Positions 33,516-43,341 are shown, counted from the first letter of the stretch. The stretch: DNA of 51,521 nucleotides from an uncultured Oxalobacter sp. (GCA_905202055.1 CAJKQK010000009.1:1-51521); one strand, 5' to 3'. A program made the numbers and translations. Notes: generated by a model from the sequence alone, not told the origin.

Positions 33516-34118
33516 TTAACGCCAGTATTCCGGCACTTCTTCCTGTGCAGGCTGATTGTTCAGCGGTTTTTCCGGCTGTTTGATCGGTTCGACGACCTTG
33601 TTTGAAGAGGGTTCACCCGTCAGGTTGGCCAGCCGTCTCTTCGACCTGGCTCTGGCGGCGAGTGCCTGTTTCTTTTCTTCCGGCAATTTCTGATACTCGT
33701 GCCATTGCTCCGTCTTGAGCTGCGACCCCAGTTTTTTGAATCCGATGAAATTCTGGCGCGCCTGACGACGCTGTTCCGGTGTCAGATTCAGCCAGTCCTG
33801 AATATGGGTTTTAAAGCGTTCCTTGTCTTCCGGCGACATATTTTCAGCTTTTTTCGCGACTTCCAGCCATTTTTTCTTTTGCGCGGCGCTCATGCCGTTC
33901 CATTCTTTTTCCAGTGGCGCCAATGCATCCTGTTGGGACGGCGTCAATTTGTTCCAGGAATCCTCAGCGGCAACCTGGCTATCTTCCATTCCAATAAAGG
34001 CTTTCAGATTATCCGCAGGCAAAATGGCGTAAACCACCCCGAAGGCAATAACGATCACTACAACGACCGTCATGACCCACTTCGGGACCGATTTCTTTAC
34101 GGGATGGTCGGGCCGCAT
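33516..34118 (-). CDS. DUF3106 protein with one membrane segment
   Basis: Protein of 200 residues with a basic N-terminus, a single hydrophobic segment at about 15-33 (WVMTVVVVIVIAFGVVYAIL) and a long hydrophilic region built from repeated short helices ending in motifs such as LTPSQQDAL, MSAAQKKKWL, MSPEDKERF and LTPEQRRQARQNF. This repeat pattern is that of DUF3106. The C-terminus is Pro/Gln-rich. The function is unknown. It is the third gene of the sigma factor-DUF3619-DUF3106 operon, starting four bases after the preceding stop. Confidence 0.85.
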   Translation of the reverse strand: MRPDHPVKKSVPKWVMTVVVVIVIAFGVVYAILPADNLKAFIGMEDSQVAAEDSWNKLTPSQQDALAPLEKEWNGMSAAQKKKWLEVAKKAENMSPEDKERFKTHIQDWLNLTPEQRRQARQNFIGFKKLGSQLKTEQWHEYQKLPEEKKQALAARARSKRRLANLTGEPSSNKVVEPIKQPEKPLNNQPAQEEVPEYWR

Positions 34119-34121
34119 CGG

Positions 34122-34526
34122 TCAGACTCCGGACCGGTCGACGATATAAGCCCTGAATCCATTATCGGCGTAGGCTGATGGAGGCAATTCATCCGACAGA
34201 ACGGCGATGTCGATATCGGCGATTTCGCGGATCTGGCGCTGCTGTTCATGATGGAAAATACCGGCCATGCCGACAACCAGCACAAGTATGGGCAAACTCA
34301 GGCCAAGACGGTTTGTCCAGGAAACATTTCCCGACGTGCCAGAAGAAGCTCCTGCAAATAACTGCTGAAAAAGGCTGACATAAAGAGGCTTGCTCTTTTT
34401 CTTGCGTTTGATTGCCTGTGTACGTGCGTTAGCCAGTTGCTCTGAAATGCTTTCAGGCAAATCCTCAAGTCGCTCATTCAAGGCGTGTCTCACCTTGTAA
34501 GCAAAATCCTGTTCATTCATATTCAT
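34122..34526 (-). CDS. DUF3619 membrane protein, possible anti-sigma partner
   Basis: Protein of 134 residues: an N-terminal cytoplasmic region (FAYKVRHALNERLEDLPESISEQLANARTQAI), a single membrane segment at about 70-90 (LGLSLPILVLVVGMAGIFHH), and a short C-terminal tail. This is the DUF3619 layout. The start codon overlaps the sigma factor stop (ATGA), so the two are translationally coupled; an anti-sigma-like role is plausible by analogy with ECF operons but not shown. The frame is open to 34610, and the ATG at 34526 with GAGGGA upstream is chosen. Confidence 0.82.
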   Translation of the reverse strand: MNMNEQDFAYKVRHALNERLEDLPESISEQLANARTQAIKRKKKSKPLYVSLFQQLFAGASSGTSGNVSWTNRLGLSLPILVLVVGMAGIFHHEQQRQIREIADIDIAVLSDELPPSAYADNGFRAYIVDRSGV

Positions 34527-35089
34527 AATTCTATCCCTCGTGCTTTCAGGGCTTTTGCCAATGCATGCGTTGCGCGGGAACAATGCGTTTTGACGCTTCC
34601 CACCGAACATTTCATCGCTTCTGCCGTTTCGGCGACATCCATATCATTCCAGTAACGCATCAGAAAGGCTTCGCGTTGACGTGAAGGCAACTTTTCTACT
34701 TCTTCCTCGATAATTCTTAACATTTCAGCGCGTTCGAGCTTCTCTGCAGACGATTCTACGACATCGTTTTCCGATTCGCTCTGATATATTTCCAGAACAT
34801 CGAAATCTTCACCGTCCGCCGTAGTGGACATGCTGGAAAACAGACTCACCCAGGTATTTCTGACTTTTTCCCGGCGAAAAAAATCGCTGATCGTATTTTG
34901 CAGAATGCGCTGGAATAGCATCGGCAACTCGGCAGAGGGCTTGTCGCCATATTTTTCCGCGAGTTTGATCATGGCATCCTGGACAATATCAAGCGCAGAC
35001 TCATCTTTACGCACGGCATAGACTGCCTGTTTGAATGCGCGTTTTTCAACGCCAGCCAGAAAATCGGATAATTCTTTGTCAGTTGCCAT
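34523..35089 (-). CDS. ECF-type RNA polymerase sigma factor
   Basis: Sigma-70 family factor of 188 residues with region 2 (ALDIVQDAMIKLAEKYG and PMLFQRILQNTISDFFRREK) and region 4 (LPSRQREAFLMRYWNDMDVAETAEAMKCSVGSVKTHCSRATHAL, helix-turn-helix at the end). It has no region 1.1 or 3 typical of primary factors. It is first in the sigma factor-DUF3619-DUF3106 operon, so the second gene is a candidate regulator of its activity. The regulon is unknown. The ATG at 35089 is preferred to a possible start at 35149. A TTGACA/TTTAAA pair with 18-base spacing lies upstream. Confidence 0.88.
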   Translation of the reverse strand: MATDKELSDFLAGVEKRAFKQAVYAVRKDESALDIVQDAMIKLAEKYGDKPSAELPMLFQRILQNTISDFFRREKVRNTWVSLFSSMSTTADGEDFDVLEIYQSESENDVVESSAEKLERAEMLRIIEEEVEKLPSRQREAFLMRYWNDMDVAETAEAMKCSVGSVKTHCSRATHALAKALKARGIEL

Positions 35090-35119
35090 TCTATTTGGCA
35101 GAAGGATCAACCTTACTGG

Positions 35120-35149
35120 TTTAAAAAAAACACACTGTGACTGTGTCAA
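35120..35149 (-). promoter_or_regulatory. Candidate promoter of the sigma factor operon
   Basis: Read on the minus strand: TTGACA (35149-35144) and TTTAAA (35125-35120) with an 18-base spacer. The -35 is perfect and the -10 weak. It looks like a housekeeping promoter rather than an ECF-type autoregulated one (no GGAAC-like -35 seen). Confidence 0.5.
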
Positions 35150-35426
35150 TCAGGTGCAAATGCTAACAAGAAAAGGTCTTCTTGTGCAGATGTAGTGTAA
35201 AATTATCCACTTTATACAATTGTTGAAGTGTTGTACATTTGTAATTGAGTATAGCTTGACCAAAAAGCGCAGGCTGATATCTGTTATCCGCTTTATATAC
35301 CCTCTGGCGGAATGGTTTTCTCACATGGTGCTCATAATGCCGCCTGTCGTGAAGACATGCTTTGCTACTTTGAAAGCTGTTTGCTCTGACCCGTGCCACA
35401 AGTACGAGAAATTGATGTTTATTCCT

Positions 35427-35454
35427 CAAATTTCACAATAAAATGTGAAATTTG
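35427..35454. promoter_or_regulatory. Perfect inverted repeat upstream of ilvI
   Basis: Arms CAAATTTCACA (35427-35437) and TGTGAAATTTG (35444-35454) are perfect 11-mers around ATAAAA. It begins about 100 bases before ilvI and overlaps a weak -10 (CACAAT, 35434-35439). It could be an operator or an RNA hairpin; the TCACA/TGTGA order is the reverse of a CRP site, so CRP is unlikely. Confidence 0.5.
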
Positions 35455-35527
35455 TTTCGTAATACACTCGAATTCGTCAGGAAAGAGCATCCGATCAATT
35501 TCCAGTGGACCTTGAAAGGAAGGAAGT

Positions 35528-37246
35528 ATGAGTTTAGAAATGACAGGCTCTGACATACTAGTCAGAAGTCTGGCCGATGAAGGCGTAGAGCACGTTTTCG
35601 GATACCCGGGTGGTTCCGTTCTCTATATTTATGATGCTATTTACAAACAGGATAAATTCAGGCATATCCTGGTCCGTCACGAACAGGCTGCCGTTCACGC
35701 TGCTGATGCCTATGCTCGCAGCTCCGGCAAAGTCGGTGTCGCGCTGGTTACCTCCGGCCCTGGCGTAACGAATGCCATTACCGGTCTGGCAACCGCTTAT
35801 ATGGATTCCATTCCGCTCGTTCTGATCAGCGGTCAGGTTTCCACCCATGCAATTGGTTCGGACGCTTTCCAGGAATGCGACGCGGTCGGCATCACACGTC
35901 CATGCGTCAAACACAATTTTCTCGTCAAAGACGTCAAGGATCTTGCAGTAACGATCAAAAAAGCATTCTATATTGCATCTACAGGCCGTCCGGGCCCTGT
36001 TCTGGTCGATATTCCGAAGGATGTCAGCATGCAGGCTGGCCTTTACGATTATCCGAAGGAAATCGAAATGCGGTCCTACAAGCCGATCGACAAAGGCCAT
36101 ACCGGACAAATCCGCAAAGCCGTACAGATGATGCTTCAGGCCGAACGTCCGCTAGTTTATGCCGGCGGCGGCGTCATCCTCTCGGACTCCGCACCAGAAC
36201 TGAACCAGCTCGTCGACCGTCTTGACGTTCCCTGTGTCACCACACTTCAGGGGCTCGGCGGTTATCGCGCTTCCAGTGAAAAATATCTTGGCATGCCAGG
36301 CATGCACGGCACATATGAAGCCAATATGGCCATGCAGAACTGCGATGTCCTGATCGCCATCGGTGCCCGTTTCGACGACCGTGTTATCGGCAATCCGGAT
36401 CATTTTTCACGGGTTCCACGCAAGATCATTCATATCGATATCGATCCGTCTTCCATTTCGAAACGGGTCAAGGTCGACATTCCTATCGTCGGAAACGTCA
36501 AGGACGTACTGCAGGAAATGCTGGCACAGCTCGACGCCACGCCAACAGCATCGACCAATCCGCAAGCGATGGCGTCATGGTGGAAACAGATCAATGAATG
36601 GCGCAAGAAAGATTGCCTGAAGTATGAACAGACCGATCAGGTCATCAAGCCCCAGTACGTTATCGAAAAACTGTGGGAAGTCACCAAGGGTGACGCTTTC
36701 GTCGCTTCCGACGTCGGCCAGCACCAGATGTGGGCAGCCCAGTACTATCCGTTCGACAAGCCACGCCGCTGGCTGAATTCCGGCGGTTTGGGAACGATGG
36801 GTGTCGGCCTGCCGTATGCAATGGGTATCCAGATGGCCAATCCGGACGCCACGGTTGCCTGTATCACCGGCGAAGGTTCCATCCAGATGAACATTCAGGA
36901 ACTGGCTACCTGCAAACAATACAACCTGACACCGAAAATCATTATGTTGAACAACGGTGTGCTGGGTATGGTTCGTCAATGGCAGCGTCTGGACTATGAA
37001 TCCCGTTATTCGGAAACCTATGTCGCGTCGCTTCCTGATTTCAACAAGCTGGCGGAAGCTTATGGCCATGTTGGTATGAAAGTTGAAAAAGCCGTGGATG
37101 TCGAAGGTGCCCTGAGAGAAGCCTTTTCGATGAAAGACAAGCTGGTTTTCCTGAACATCCTGACAGATTCGACCGAAAATGTCTGGCCAATGGTCAAGGC
37201 AGGCAAAGGATTGACTGAAATGGTGATGAGTCTGGAGGACAAATAA
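35528..37246 (+). CDS. ilvI: Acetolactate synthase, large catalytic subunit
   Basis: Thiamine-diphosphate enzyme that condenses two pyruvates to acetolactate (valine/leucine branch), or pyruvate and 2-ketobutyrate for isoleucine. It begins MTGSDILVRSLADEGVEHVFGYPGGSVLYIYDAI; the ThDP-activating glutamate is in RHEQAAVHAADAYAR near residue 47; the ThDP-binding GEGSIQMN-type segment is near 460. The 572-residue length is typical. GGAAGGAAG precedes the ATG. It is first in ilvI-ilvH-ilvC. Confidence 0.96.
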   Translation: MSLEMTGSDILVRSLADEGVEHVFGYPGGSVLYIYDAIYKQDKFRHILVRHEQAAVHAADAYARSSGKVGVALVTSGPGVTNAITGLATAYMDSIPLVLISGQVSTHAIGSDAFQECDAVGITRPCVKHNFLVKDVKDLAVTIKKAFYIASTGRPGPVLVDIPKDVSMQAGLYDYPKEIEMRSYKPIDKGHTGQIRKAVQMMLQAERPLVYAGGGVILSDSAPELNQLVDRLDVPCVTTLQGLGGYRASSEKYLGMPGMHGTYEANMAMQNCDVLIAIGARFDDRVIGNPDHFSRVPRKIIHIDIDPSSISKRVKVDIPIVGNVKDVLQEMLAQLDATPTASTNPQAMASWWKQINEWRKKDCLKYEQTDQVIKPQYVIEKLWEVTKGDAFVASDVGQHQMWAAQYYPFDKPRRWLNSGGLGTMGVGLPYAMGIQMANPDATVACITGEGSIQMNIQELATCKQYNLTPKIIMLNNGVLGMVRQWQRLDYESRYSETYVASLPDFNKLAEAYGHVGMKVEKAVDVEGALREAFSMKDKLVFLNILTDSTENVWPMVKAGKGLTEMVMSLEDK

Positions 37247-37247
37247 C

Positions 37248-37739
37248 ATGCGACACATAATTTCTGTACTTCTGGAAAACGAAGCTGGCGCACTGGCTCG
37301 TGTTGTCGGACTTTTCGCTGCACGCGGCTATAACATCGAAACCCTGAACGTTGCGCCGACCGAAGATCCTACGCTGTCCCGCATGACTGTGGTCACCATC
37401 GGCTCGGATGACGTGATCGAACAGATCACCAAACATCTGAACCGCCTGATCGAAGTCGTCAAGGTCGTCGACCTGACGGATGGATATTTCGTCGAACGCG
37501 AAATGATGATGATCAAGATTCGTGCCGTCGGCAAGGAACGTGAGGAAATCAAGCGTACCGCTGACATCTTCCGTGGAAGAATCATTGATGTCAGCGATCG
37601 TGCCTATACCATTGAATTAACCGGCGACAAAGCCAAACTGGACGCTTTCATTGAATCGATCGACCGCACGGCCATTCTGGAAACAGTCCGTTCCGGTGGT
37701 TCAGGCATTGGACGCGGTGAACGTATCCTGAAAGTTTAG
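37248..37739 (+). CDS. ilvH: Acetolactate synthase, small regulatory subunit
   Basis: Regulatory subunit of 163 residues that makes the synthase sensitive to valine. The N-terminal ACT domain (SVLLENEAGALARVVGLFAARGYNIETLNVAPTEDP) is plain, followed by the conserved second domain (GRIIDVSDRAYTIELTGDKAKLDAFI). It begins a single base after the ilvI stop codon. Confidence 0.96.
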   Translation: MRHIISVLLENEAGALARVVGLFAARGYNIETLNVAPTEDPTLSRMTVVTIGSDDVIEQITKHLNRLIEVVKVVDLTDGYFVEREMMMIKIRAVGKEREEIKRTADIFRGRIIDVSDRAYTIELTGDKAKLDAFIESIDRTAILETVRSGGSGIGRGERILKV

Positions 37740-37777
37740 CCAGTTTTATTTTTTGTATTTTTGATTAGGAAACATAA

Positions 37778-38794
<1,017 letters not shown>

Positions 38795-38815
38795 TTTCCG
38801 TTTTTCGAAAACTCA

Positions 38816-38850
38816 ACAAAAAGGAGCGCAAAATGCGCTCCTTTTTGTTT
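38816..38850 (+). terminator. Terminator after ilvC
   Basis: A GC-rich stem (AGGAGCGC, 38822-38829, with GCGCTCCT, 38835-38842) and a five-base loop, flanked by A residues and a T run, end the ilv operon. Being symmetrical, it may also act on transcripts from nrd. Confidence 0.9.
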
Positions 38851-38892
38851 GTCGCTCCTTTATTTCGATACAGACATGAAAAATTGAACAGG

Positions 38893-39228
38893 CTATATAT
38901 CCAGCTCAATATCACTTTCCGGTACACAGCAGCAGGGCAAAATTTCACCATCATTAATCAGCGCCAGAGCTTGTTGATGATAGCTCACTTTTCCTTCCGT
39001 CATCCGACAACGACACGATCCACAATAACCGGAACGACACTGATATTCGACAGCGATTCCGTGATATTCCAGCGCCTCCAGCAATGAACCCGCTTTTTCC
39101 GGATAACATAATTTGCCACCACCTGTTTTTAGCGTGACGAATACGCGATCATCAGACGCACCGGTTTCATTGTCCTGTCCTGATAAACCGGTCTGCTGCA
39201 AATACATATTGTTATCCAATTCAGTCAT
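38893..39228 (-). CDS. yfaE: YfaE-type 2Fe-2S ferredoxin for ribonucleotide reductase
   Basis: Plant-type 2Fe-2S ferredoxin that in E. coli maintains the diferric-tyrosyl radical of NrdB. The cluster cysteines are in YQCRSGYCGSCRCRM and LPCCC. The C-terminal 84 residues match E. coli YfaE well, but there is an N-terminal extension of about 27 residues (MTELDNNMYLQQTGLSGQDN and on) absent there. It starts at the last base of the nrdB stop (TAATG), so it is coupled to nrdB. Confidence 0.92.
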   Translation of the reverse strand: MTELDNNMYLQQTGLSGQDNETGASDDRVFVTLKTGGGKLCYPEKAGSLLEALEYHGIAVEYQCRSGYCGSCRCRMTEGKVSYHQQALALINDGEILPCCCVPESDIELDI

Positions 39229-40358
39229 TACAGTTGAAATTGACTCAAATCGTCAGTATTGACTTCTGCGTCGATCTGGCCAACCAGATACGAACTCACC
39301 TCGACTTCTTGTGGCGCAACCTGAACATTGTCGGAAACCAGCCAGGCATTGATCCATGGAATTGGATTGGAACGTGTTTCAAACGCAAGCGGCATGCCGA
39401 CAGCCTGCATACGGGTATTGGTGATGTATTCCACATACTGGCACAAGATATCCCGGTTAAGCCCGATCATGGAACCATCCCTGAACAGATAATCGGCCCA
39501 TTCTTTTTCCTGCTCGGCAGCACGGACGAACAGATCGATGCTTTCCTGGCGGCATTCTTCGGCAATTTTTGCCATATCCGGATCGTCTGCACCGGATCGC
39601 ATGAGATTCAGTATATGTTGCGTACCAGTCAAATGCAGTGCCTCGTCTCGCGCGATCAGGCGAATGATTTTGGCGTTGCCTTCCATGAGTTCACGTTCTG
39701 CAAACGCAAACGAACAGGCAAAACTGACATAAAAACGAATGGCCTCGAGTACGTTAACGCTCATCAGACACATGTAGAGTTTCTTCTTCAATTCGTACAA
39801 ACTGACATGAACCGTTTTGCCATTGACCTGATGGCTTCCTTCTCCCAGCAGATGATAATATCCGGTCATTTCAATCAGCTCGTCGTAATAAGCTGAAATG
39901 TCCTTTGCACGTTTGAGGATGTTTTCATTGCTGACAATGTCGTCGAATACGATTGCCGGATCATTGACGATATTGCGGATGATATGGGTATAGGAACGCG
40001 AGTGGATGGTTTCGGAAAAAGACCAGGTTTCAATCCAGGTTTCCAGTTCAGGAATCGACACCAGTGGCAGGAGCGCCACGTTGGGGCTGCGCCCCTGAAT
40101 CGAATCCAGCAGGGTCTGGTATTTCAGGTTACTGATGAAAATATGCTTTTCATGTTCCGGCAGTGCCTGATAATCGATACGGTCGCGTGACACGTCGACT
40201 TCTTCCGGACGCCAGAAAAAAGACAATTGTTTTTCAATCAGTTTTTCAAAAATTTCATGCTTTTGCTGGTCATAACGGGCCACGTTCACCGGCTGCCCGA
40301 AAAACATCGGTTCGAGCAACTGGTCGTTCCTGGTCTGGGAGAAAATTGTATAAGCCAT
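39228..40358 (-). CDS. nrdB: Class Ia ribonucleotide reductase beta subunit NrdB
   Basis: R2 subunit that holds the diferric-tyrosyl radical needed to start nucleotide reduction. The 376 residues equal the E. coli length, and the opening MAYTIFSQTRNDQLLEPMFFG and long blocks such as FACSFAFAERELMEGNAKIIRLIARDEALHL are nearly identical to E. coli NrdB in memory. Iron ligands fall in the SFSETIHSRSYTHI and DEALHL regions. The gene order nrdA-nrdB-yfaE is also the enterobacterial one. NrdB of other betaproteobacteria is less similar, so transfer is likely. Confidence 0.96.
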   Translation of the reverse strand: MAYTIFSQTRNDQLLEPMFFGQPVNVARYDQQKHEIFEKLIEKQLSFFWRPEEVDVSRDRIDYQALPEHEKHIFISNLKYQTLLDSIQGRSPNVALLPLVSIPELETWIETWSFSETIHSRSYTHIIRNIVNDPAIVFDDIVSNENILKRAKDISAYYDELIEMTGYYHLLGEGSHQVNGKTVHVSLYELKKKLYMCLMSVNVLEAIRFYVSFACSFAFAERELMEGNAKIIRLIARDEALHLTGTQHILNLMRSGADDPDMAKIAEECRQESIDLFVRAAEQEKEWADYLFRDGSMIGLNRDILCQYVEYITNTRMQAVGMPLAFETRSNPIPWINAWLVSDNVQVAPQEVEVSSYLVGQIDAEVNTDDLSQFQL

Positions 40359-40463
40359 AAACTTGATCTCGATTATTCATTTTCCGGGGCAGGCCGCCGC
40401 TTGTCCCGCCTTGTATTTATCATTGCTTTCTTGCTCATTGTCCAGAGAAAGCACACCGAAAAC

Positions 40464-42749
40464 TTATATCTTGCATGCCCCACCCTCGCAGCTGTCATCC
40501 TGTTTGCCAGCCTGAAGATCGCCTTGGGAATCTTCCGCACCGTCCCGGGTATTCTGGTAATAAAGTGTCTTTACGCCCAGCTTGTACGCCATCAACAAGT
40601 CTTTCAAAAGCTGTGTCATCGGTACCTTTCCGGATGGGAAACGCGCCGGATCGTAATTGGTATTGGCCGAAATCGCCTGATCGACAAACTTTTGCATCAA
40701 ACCGACCAGTTGCAGATAACCGTTGTTGTCCGGCAAGTCCCATAGCAGTTCGTAAGCGTCTTTCAGTTGTTCATAATCCGGCACGACCTGACGGAGTATT
40801 CCGTCTTTTGATGCCTTGATACTGATATGGCCCCGTGGCGGTTCGATGCCGTTGGTCGCATTCGAAATCTGCGAAGACGTTTCGGAAGGCATCAGCGCGG
40901 AAAGGGTCGAGTTGCGCAAACCGTACTGCCTGATATTTTCGCGCAGGCCTTCCCAATCATAATGCAAAGGTTCATTGCAAATAGCGTCCAGATCTTTCTT
41001 GTAAGTATCGACAGGCAAAATGCCCTTTGCATAAGACGTTTCCCCGAACCAGGGACAGGCTCCCTGTTCTTTCGCCAGTTCATTTGACGCTTTCAACAAA
41101 TAATACTGGATCGCTTCAAATGTTTTGTGCGTCAGATTATTCGCGCTGCCGTCAGAATAGCGCACACCGTGTTTTGCCAGGTAACAGGCAAAATTGATGA
41201 CACCAATACCAAGCGTCCGCCGTCCCATCGCGCCATTTTTCGCCGCGAGAATCGGGTAATCCTGATAATCGAGTAATGCATCCAGTGCACGGACAGCCAG
41301 AATCGCCAGTTCTTCCAGTTCATCCAGTGAATCGATTGCCCCCAGATTGAAAGCCGACAGGGTACACAATGCAATTTCACCGTTTTCATCATTGATATCG
41401 TTCAGCGGTTTTGTCGGAAGCGCAATTTCCAGACAAAGGTTGGACTGGCGAACCGGTGCGACAGCCGGATCAAACGGGCTGTGCGTGTTGCAATGGTCGA
41501 CATTCTGGATGTAAATGCGGCCAGTGGACGCCCGCTCCTGCATCATCAGTGAAAACAATTCGACCGCTTTCACTGTTTTTTTGCGGATGCCGCCGTCCGC
41601 TTCATAGAGCGAATACAGGCGTTCGAACTCATCCTGATCGGCAAAAAAGGCATCGTAAAGTCCCGGCACGTCCGAGGGGCTGAACAGCGTGATATCACCC
41701 CCCTGAATCAGGCGCTGGTACATCAGACGGTTCAGTTGCACCCCGTAATCCAGATGGCGGACACGATTGTCGTCCACACCACGATTGTTTTTCAGGACAA
41801 GCAGGCTTTCGACTTCCAGATGCCACAGAGGATAATACACGGTCGCCGCTCCACCCCGGACGCCACCCTGCGAGCAGGACTTCACGGCTGTCTGGAAATG
41901 CTTGTAAAACGGGATGCACCCGGTATGGAACGCTTCGCCGCCACGGATCGGACTGCCAAGCGCCCGAATGCGGCCAGCGTTCACGCCAATGCCTGCGCGT
42001 TGGGAAACATATTTCACAATCGCACTGGCCGTCACATTGATGGAATCGAGACTGTCGCCACATTCGATCAGCACGCATGAACTGAACTGCCGTGTTGGCG
42101 TCCGTACTCCTGCCATGATCGGTGTTGGCAGGGAAATCCTGAAGGTTGAGGCCGCCTCATAAAAACGTCTGATGTAATCCAGACGCGTTTGTTTCGGATA
42201 TCGGGAAAACAGGCAGGCCGCAACCAGAATGTAGAGGAACTGGGCACTCTCGTAAATTTCACCGGTAACCCTGTCCTGAACCAGATACTTTCCTTCCAGC
42301 TGCTTCACCGCCGCATAGGAAAAATTCATGTCACGCCAGTGATCGATGAACCCATCCATTTCCGCGAATTCCTCCGGAGAGTAATCTTCCAGCAGATGAG
42401 AATCGTACTTTCCCAACTCAACAAGCCTGACGACGTGATCATACAGTTTAGGTGGCTCGAACTGGCCATACGCCTTTTTACGCAAGTGAAAAATCGCCAG
42501 ACGAGCTGCAAGATACTGATAATCCGGAGTGTCTCCGGAAATCAGGTCTGCGGCTGATTTGATCATGGTTTCGTGAATATCCGACGTCCGGATTCCGTCA
42601 TAAAACTGGATCTGGGAACGCAGTTCCACCTGCGAAACCGACACGTTATTCAGTCCCTCGGCAGCCCAGTCAATGACCCGATGTATTTTATCGAGATCGA
42701 TACGCTCTTTTCTTCCATCACGCTTGGTGACGAATAGTCCCTGGTTCAT
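40464..42749 (-). CDS. nrdA: Class Ia ribonucleotide reductase alpha subunit NrdA
   Basis: R1 subunit that reduces ribonucleoside diphosphates to deoxyribonucleotides. The 761-residue length equals E. coli NrdA. An N-terminal ATP cone (VTKRDGRKERIDLDKIHRVIDWAAEGL) precedes the catalytic core: RQFSSCVLIECGDS (first redox cysteine), NLCLEIALP (radical cysteine), CTLSAFNLGAI (second redox cysteine). Two C-terminal cysteines for reduction lie in SCEGGACKI. The similarity to E. coli is very high throughout. It is the first gene of the operon; no perfect NrdR-box pair is visible upstream. Confidence 0.97.
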   Translation of the reverse strand: MNQGLFVTKRDGRKERIDLDKIHRVIDWAAEGLNNVSVSQVELRSQIQFYDGIRTSDIHETMIKSAADLISGDTPDYQYLAARLAIFHLRKKAYGQFEPPKLYDHVVRLVELGKYDSHLLEDYSPEEFAEMDGFIDHWRDMNFSYAAVKQLEGKYLVQDRVTGEIYESAQFLYILVAACLFSRYPKQTRLDYIRRFYEAASTFRISLPTPIMAGVRTPTRQFSSCVLIECGDSLDSINVTASAIVKYVSQRAGIGVNAGRIRALGSPIRGGEAFHTGCIPFYKHFQTAVKSCSQGGVRGGAATVYYPLWHLEVESLLVLKNNRGVDDNRVRHLDYGVQLNRLMYQRLIQGGDITLFSPSDVPGLYDAFFADQDEFERLYSLYEADGGIRKKTVKAVELFSLMMQERASTGRIYIQNVDHCNTHSPFDPAVAPVRQSNLCLEIALPTKPLNDINDENGEIALCTLSAFNLGAIDSLDELEELAILAVRALDALLDYQDYPILAAKNGAMGRRTLGIGVINFACYLAKHGVRYSDGSANNLTHKTFEAIQYYLLKASNELAKEQGACPWFGETSYAKGILPVDTYKKDLDAICNEPLHYDWEGLRENIRQYGLRNSTLSALMPSETSSQISNATNGIEPPRGHISIKASKDGILRQVVPDYEQLKDAYELLWDLPDNNGYLQLVGLMQKFVDQAISANTNYDPARFPSGKVPMTQLLKDLLMAYKLGVKTLYYQNTRDGAEDSQGDLQAGKQDDSCEGGACKI

Positions 42750-43341
42750 AGAGTATTTACCTGTTCAAATAGTTGTTCTGCAGTGTCTGGCAACCTGATC
42801 TGATTCGATGCGGATTGTTCAGATTCGAAGCTGTTTTCTTCGTGGATGACACAAGATGTGTTCGCCAGAATAACAAAGGTTTTTATTTCCTGCTGGCGAC
42901 ACAATCGAATCAAAACCGGCTGACTGAAACGGAAAAATTCGCTTCAAACGCAGCAAACAAGCCACTTCACCAGTAATCTCCTTGTCCCAAAATACCAAAA
43001 CAACGGCTGAATTAAGTATAAAAAATTTGATCAAACTCAGCTTTCATATGCGTTGACGGATGCGGTTCTTCCTCAAAATTTTATGGGAAAAACAGTCGGG
43101 TTGAATCGGAAAAAACTTCGTAAAATGGGAAATTCAGGGATTTTTCATTTTCCTTTTTTCCGGTATATTCCTTTAAAAACAAACAAAACACTTCTTCCGC
43201 TCCTGGAAGAAAAATCTGGAAAAAAGCGTTTTATGCGCTCTTTTTTTGCCTCCTTCCCTGCCAGACAGTACAATGGTGCTTGCATTGAAGAAAATGTAAC
43301 TTTTAGCGATAAAAATCGTTTTAACCTGTCCTGTTAAACGT
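42750..43341. other. 592-base divergent region between nrdA and mutS
   Basis: The stretch is AT-rich. A possible mutS promoter is TTGAAG (43285-43290) with GATAAA (43308-43313), spacer 17. A weak hairpin (AGCG, 43225-43228; CGCT, 43236-43239) is flanked by A and T runs and could be a minor terminator. An open frame of about 70 codons at 42819-43034 on the minus strand starts with TTG and has no ribosome site, so it is not called. A TATACT-like -10 for nrdA lies near 43015, without a matching -35. Confidence 0.45.

Larger units (their letters stand above)
35090..35527. other. 438-base divergent region between the sigma factor operon and ilvI
   Basis: It holds the sigma-operon promoter on the left and ilvI promoter elements on the right, including a perfect 11-bp inverted repeat at 35427-35454. 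TTGACC (35256-35261) with TATCTG 16 bases on, and TTGATG (35412-35417) with CACAAT 16 bases on, are possible ilvI promoters. Two open frames of 70-90 codons exist, but both start with TTG, have no ribosome site and are not called as genes. I see no leader peptide rich in Ile/Val/Leu codons with a credible start. Confidence 0.5.

Noticed and set aside
35220..35441. Frame of 73 codons upstream of ilvI, hydrophobic in part
   Set aside because: It starts with TTG, has no ribosome site and does not look like an attenuator leader.
35427..35454. Reading the ilv palindrome as a CRP site
   Set aside because: CRP sites are TGTGA-N6-TCACA; here the halves are reversed (TCACA-N6-TGTGA).
42848..42863. 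ACACAAGATGTGTT as a possible NrdR box upstream of nrdA
   Set aside because: Only one imperfect box; NrdR needs a pair about 31 bases apart and no partner is visible.
42819..43034. Frame of 71 codons in the nrdA-mutS gap
   Set aside because: TTG start, no ribosome site, no similarity known to me.
43219..43248. Hairpin-like AGCG...CGCT with T run between nrdA and mutS
   Set aside because: The stem has only four pairs and lies in a divergent region where a terminator makes little sense; not called a feature.
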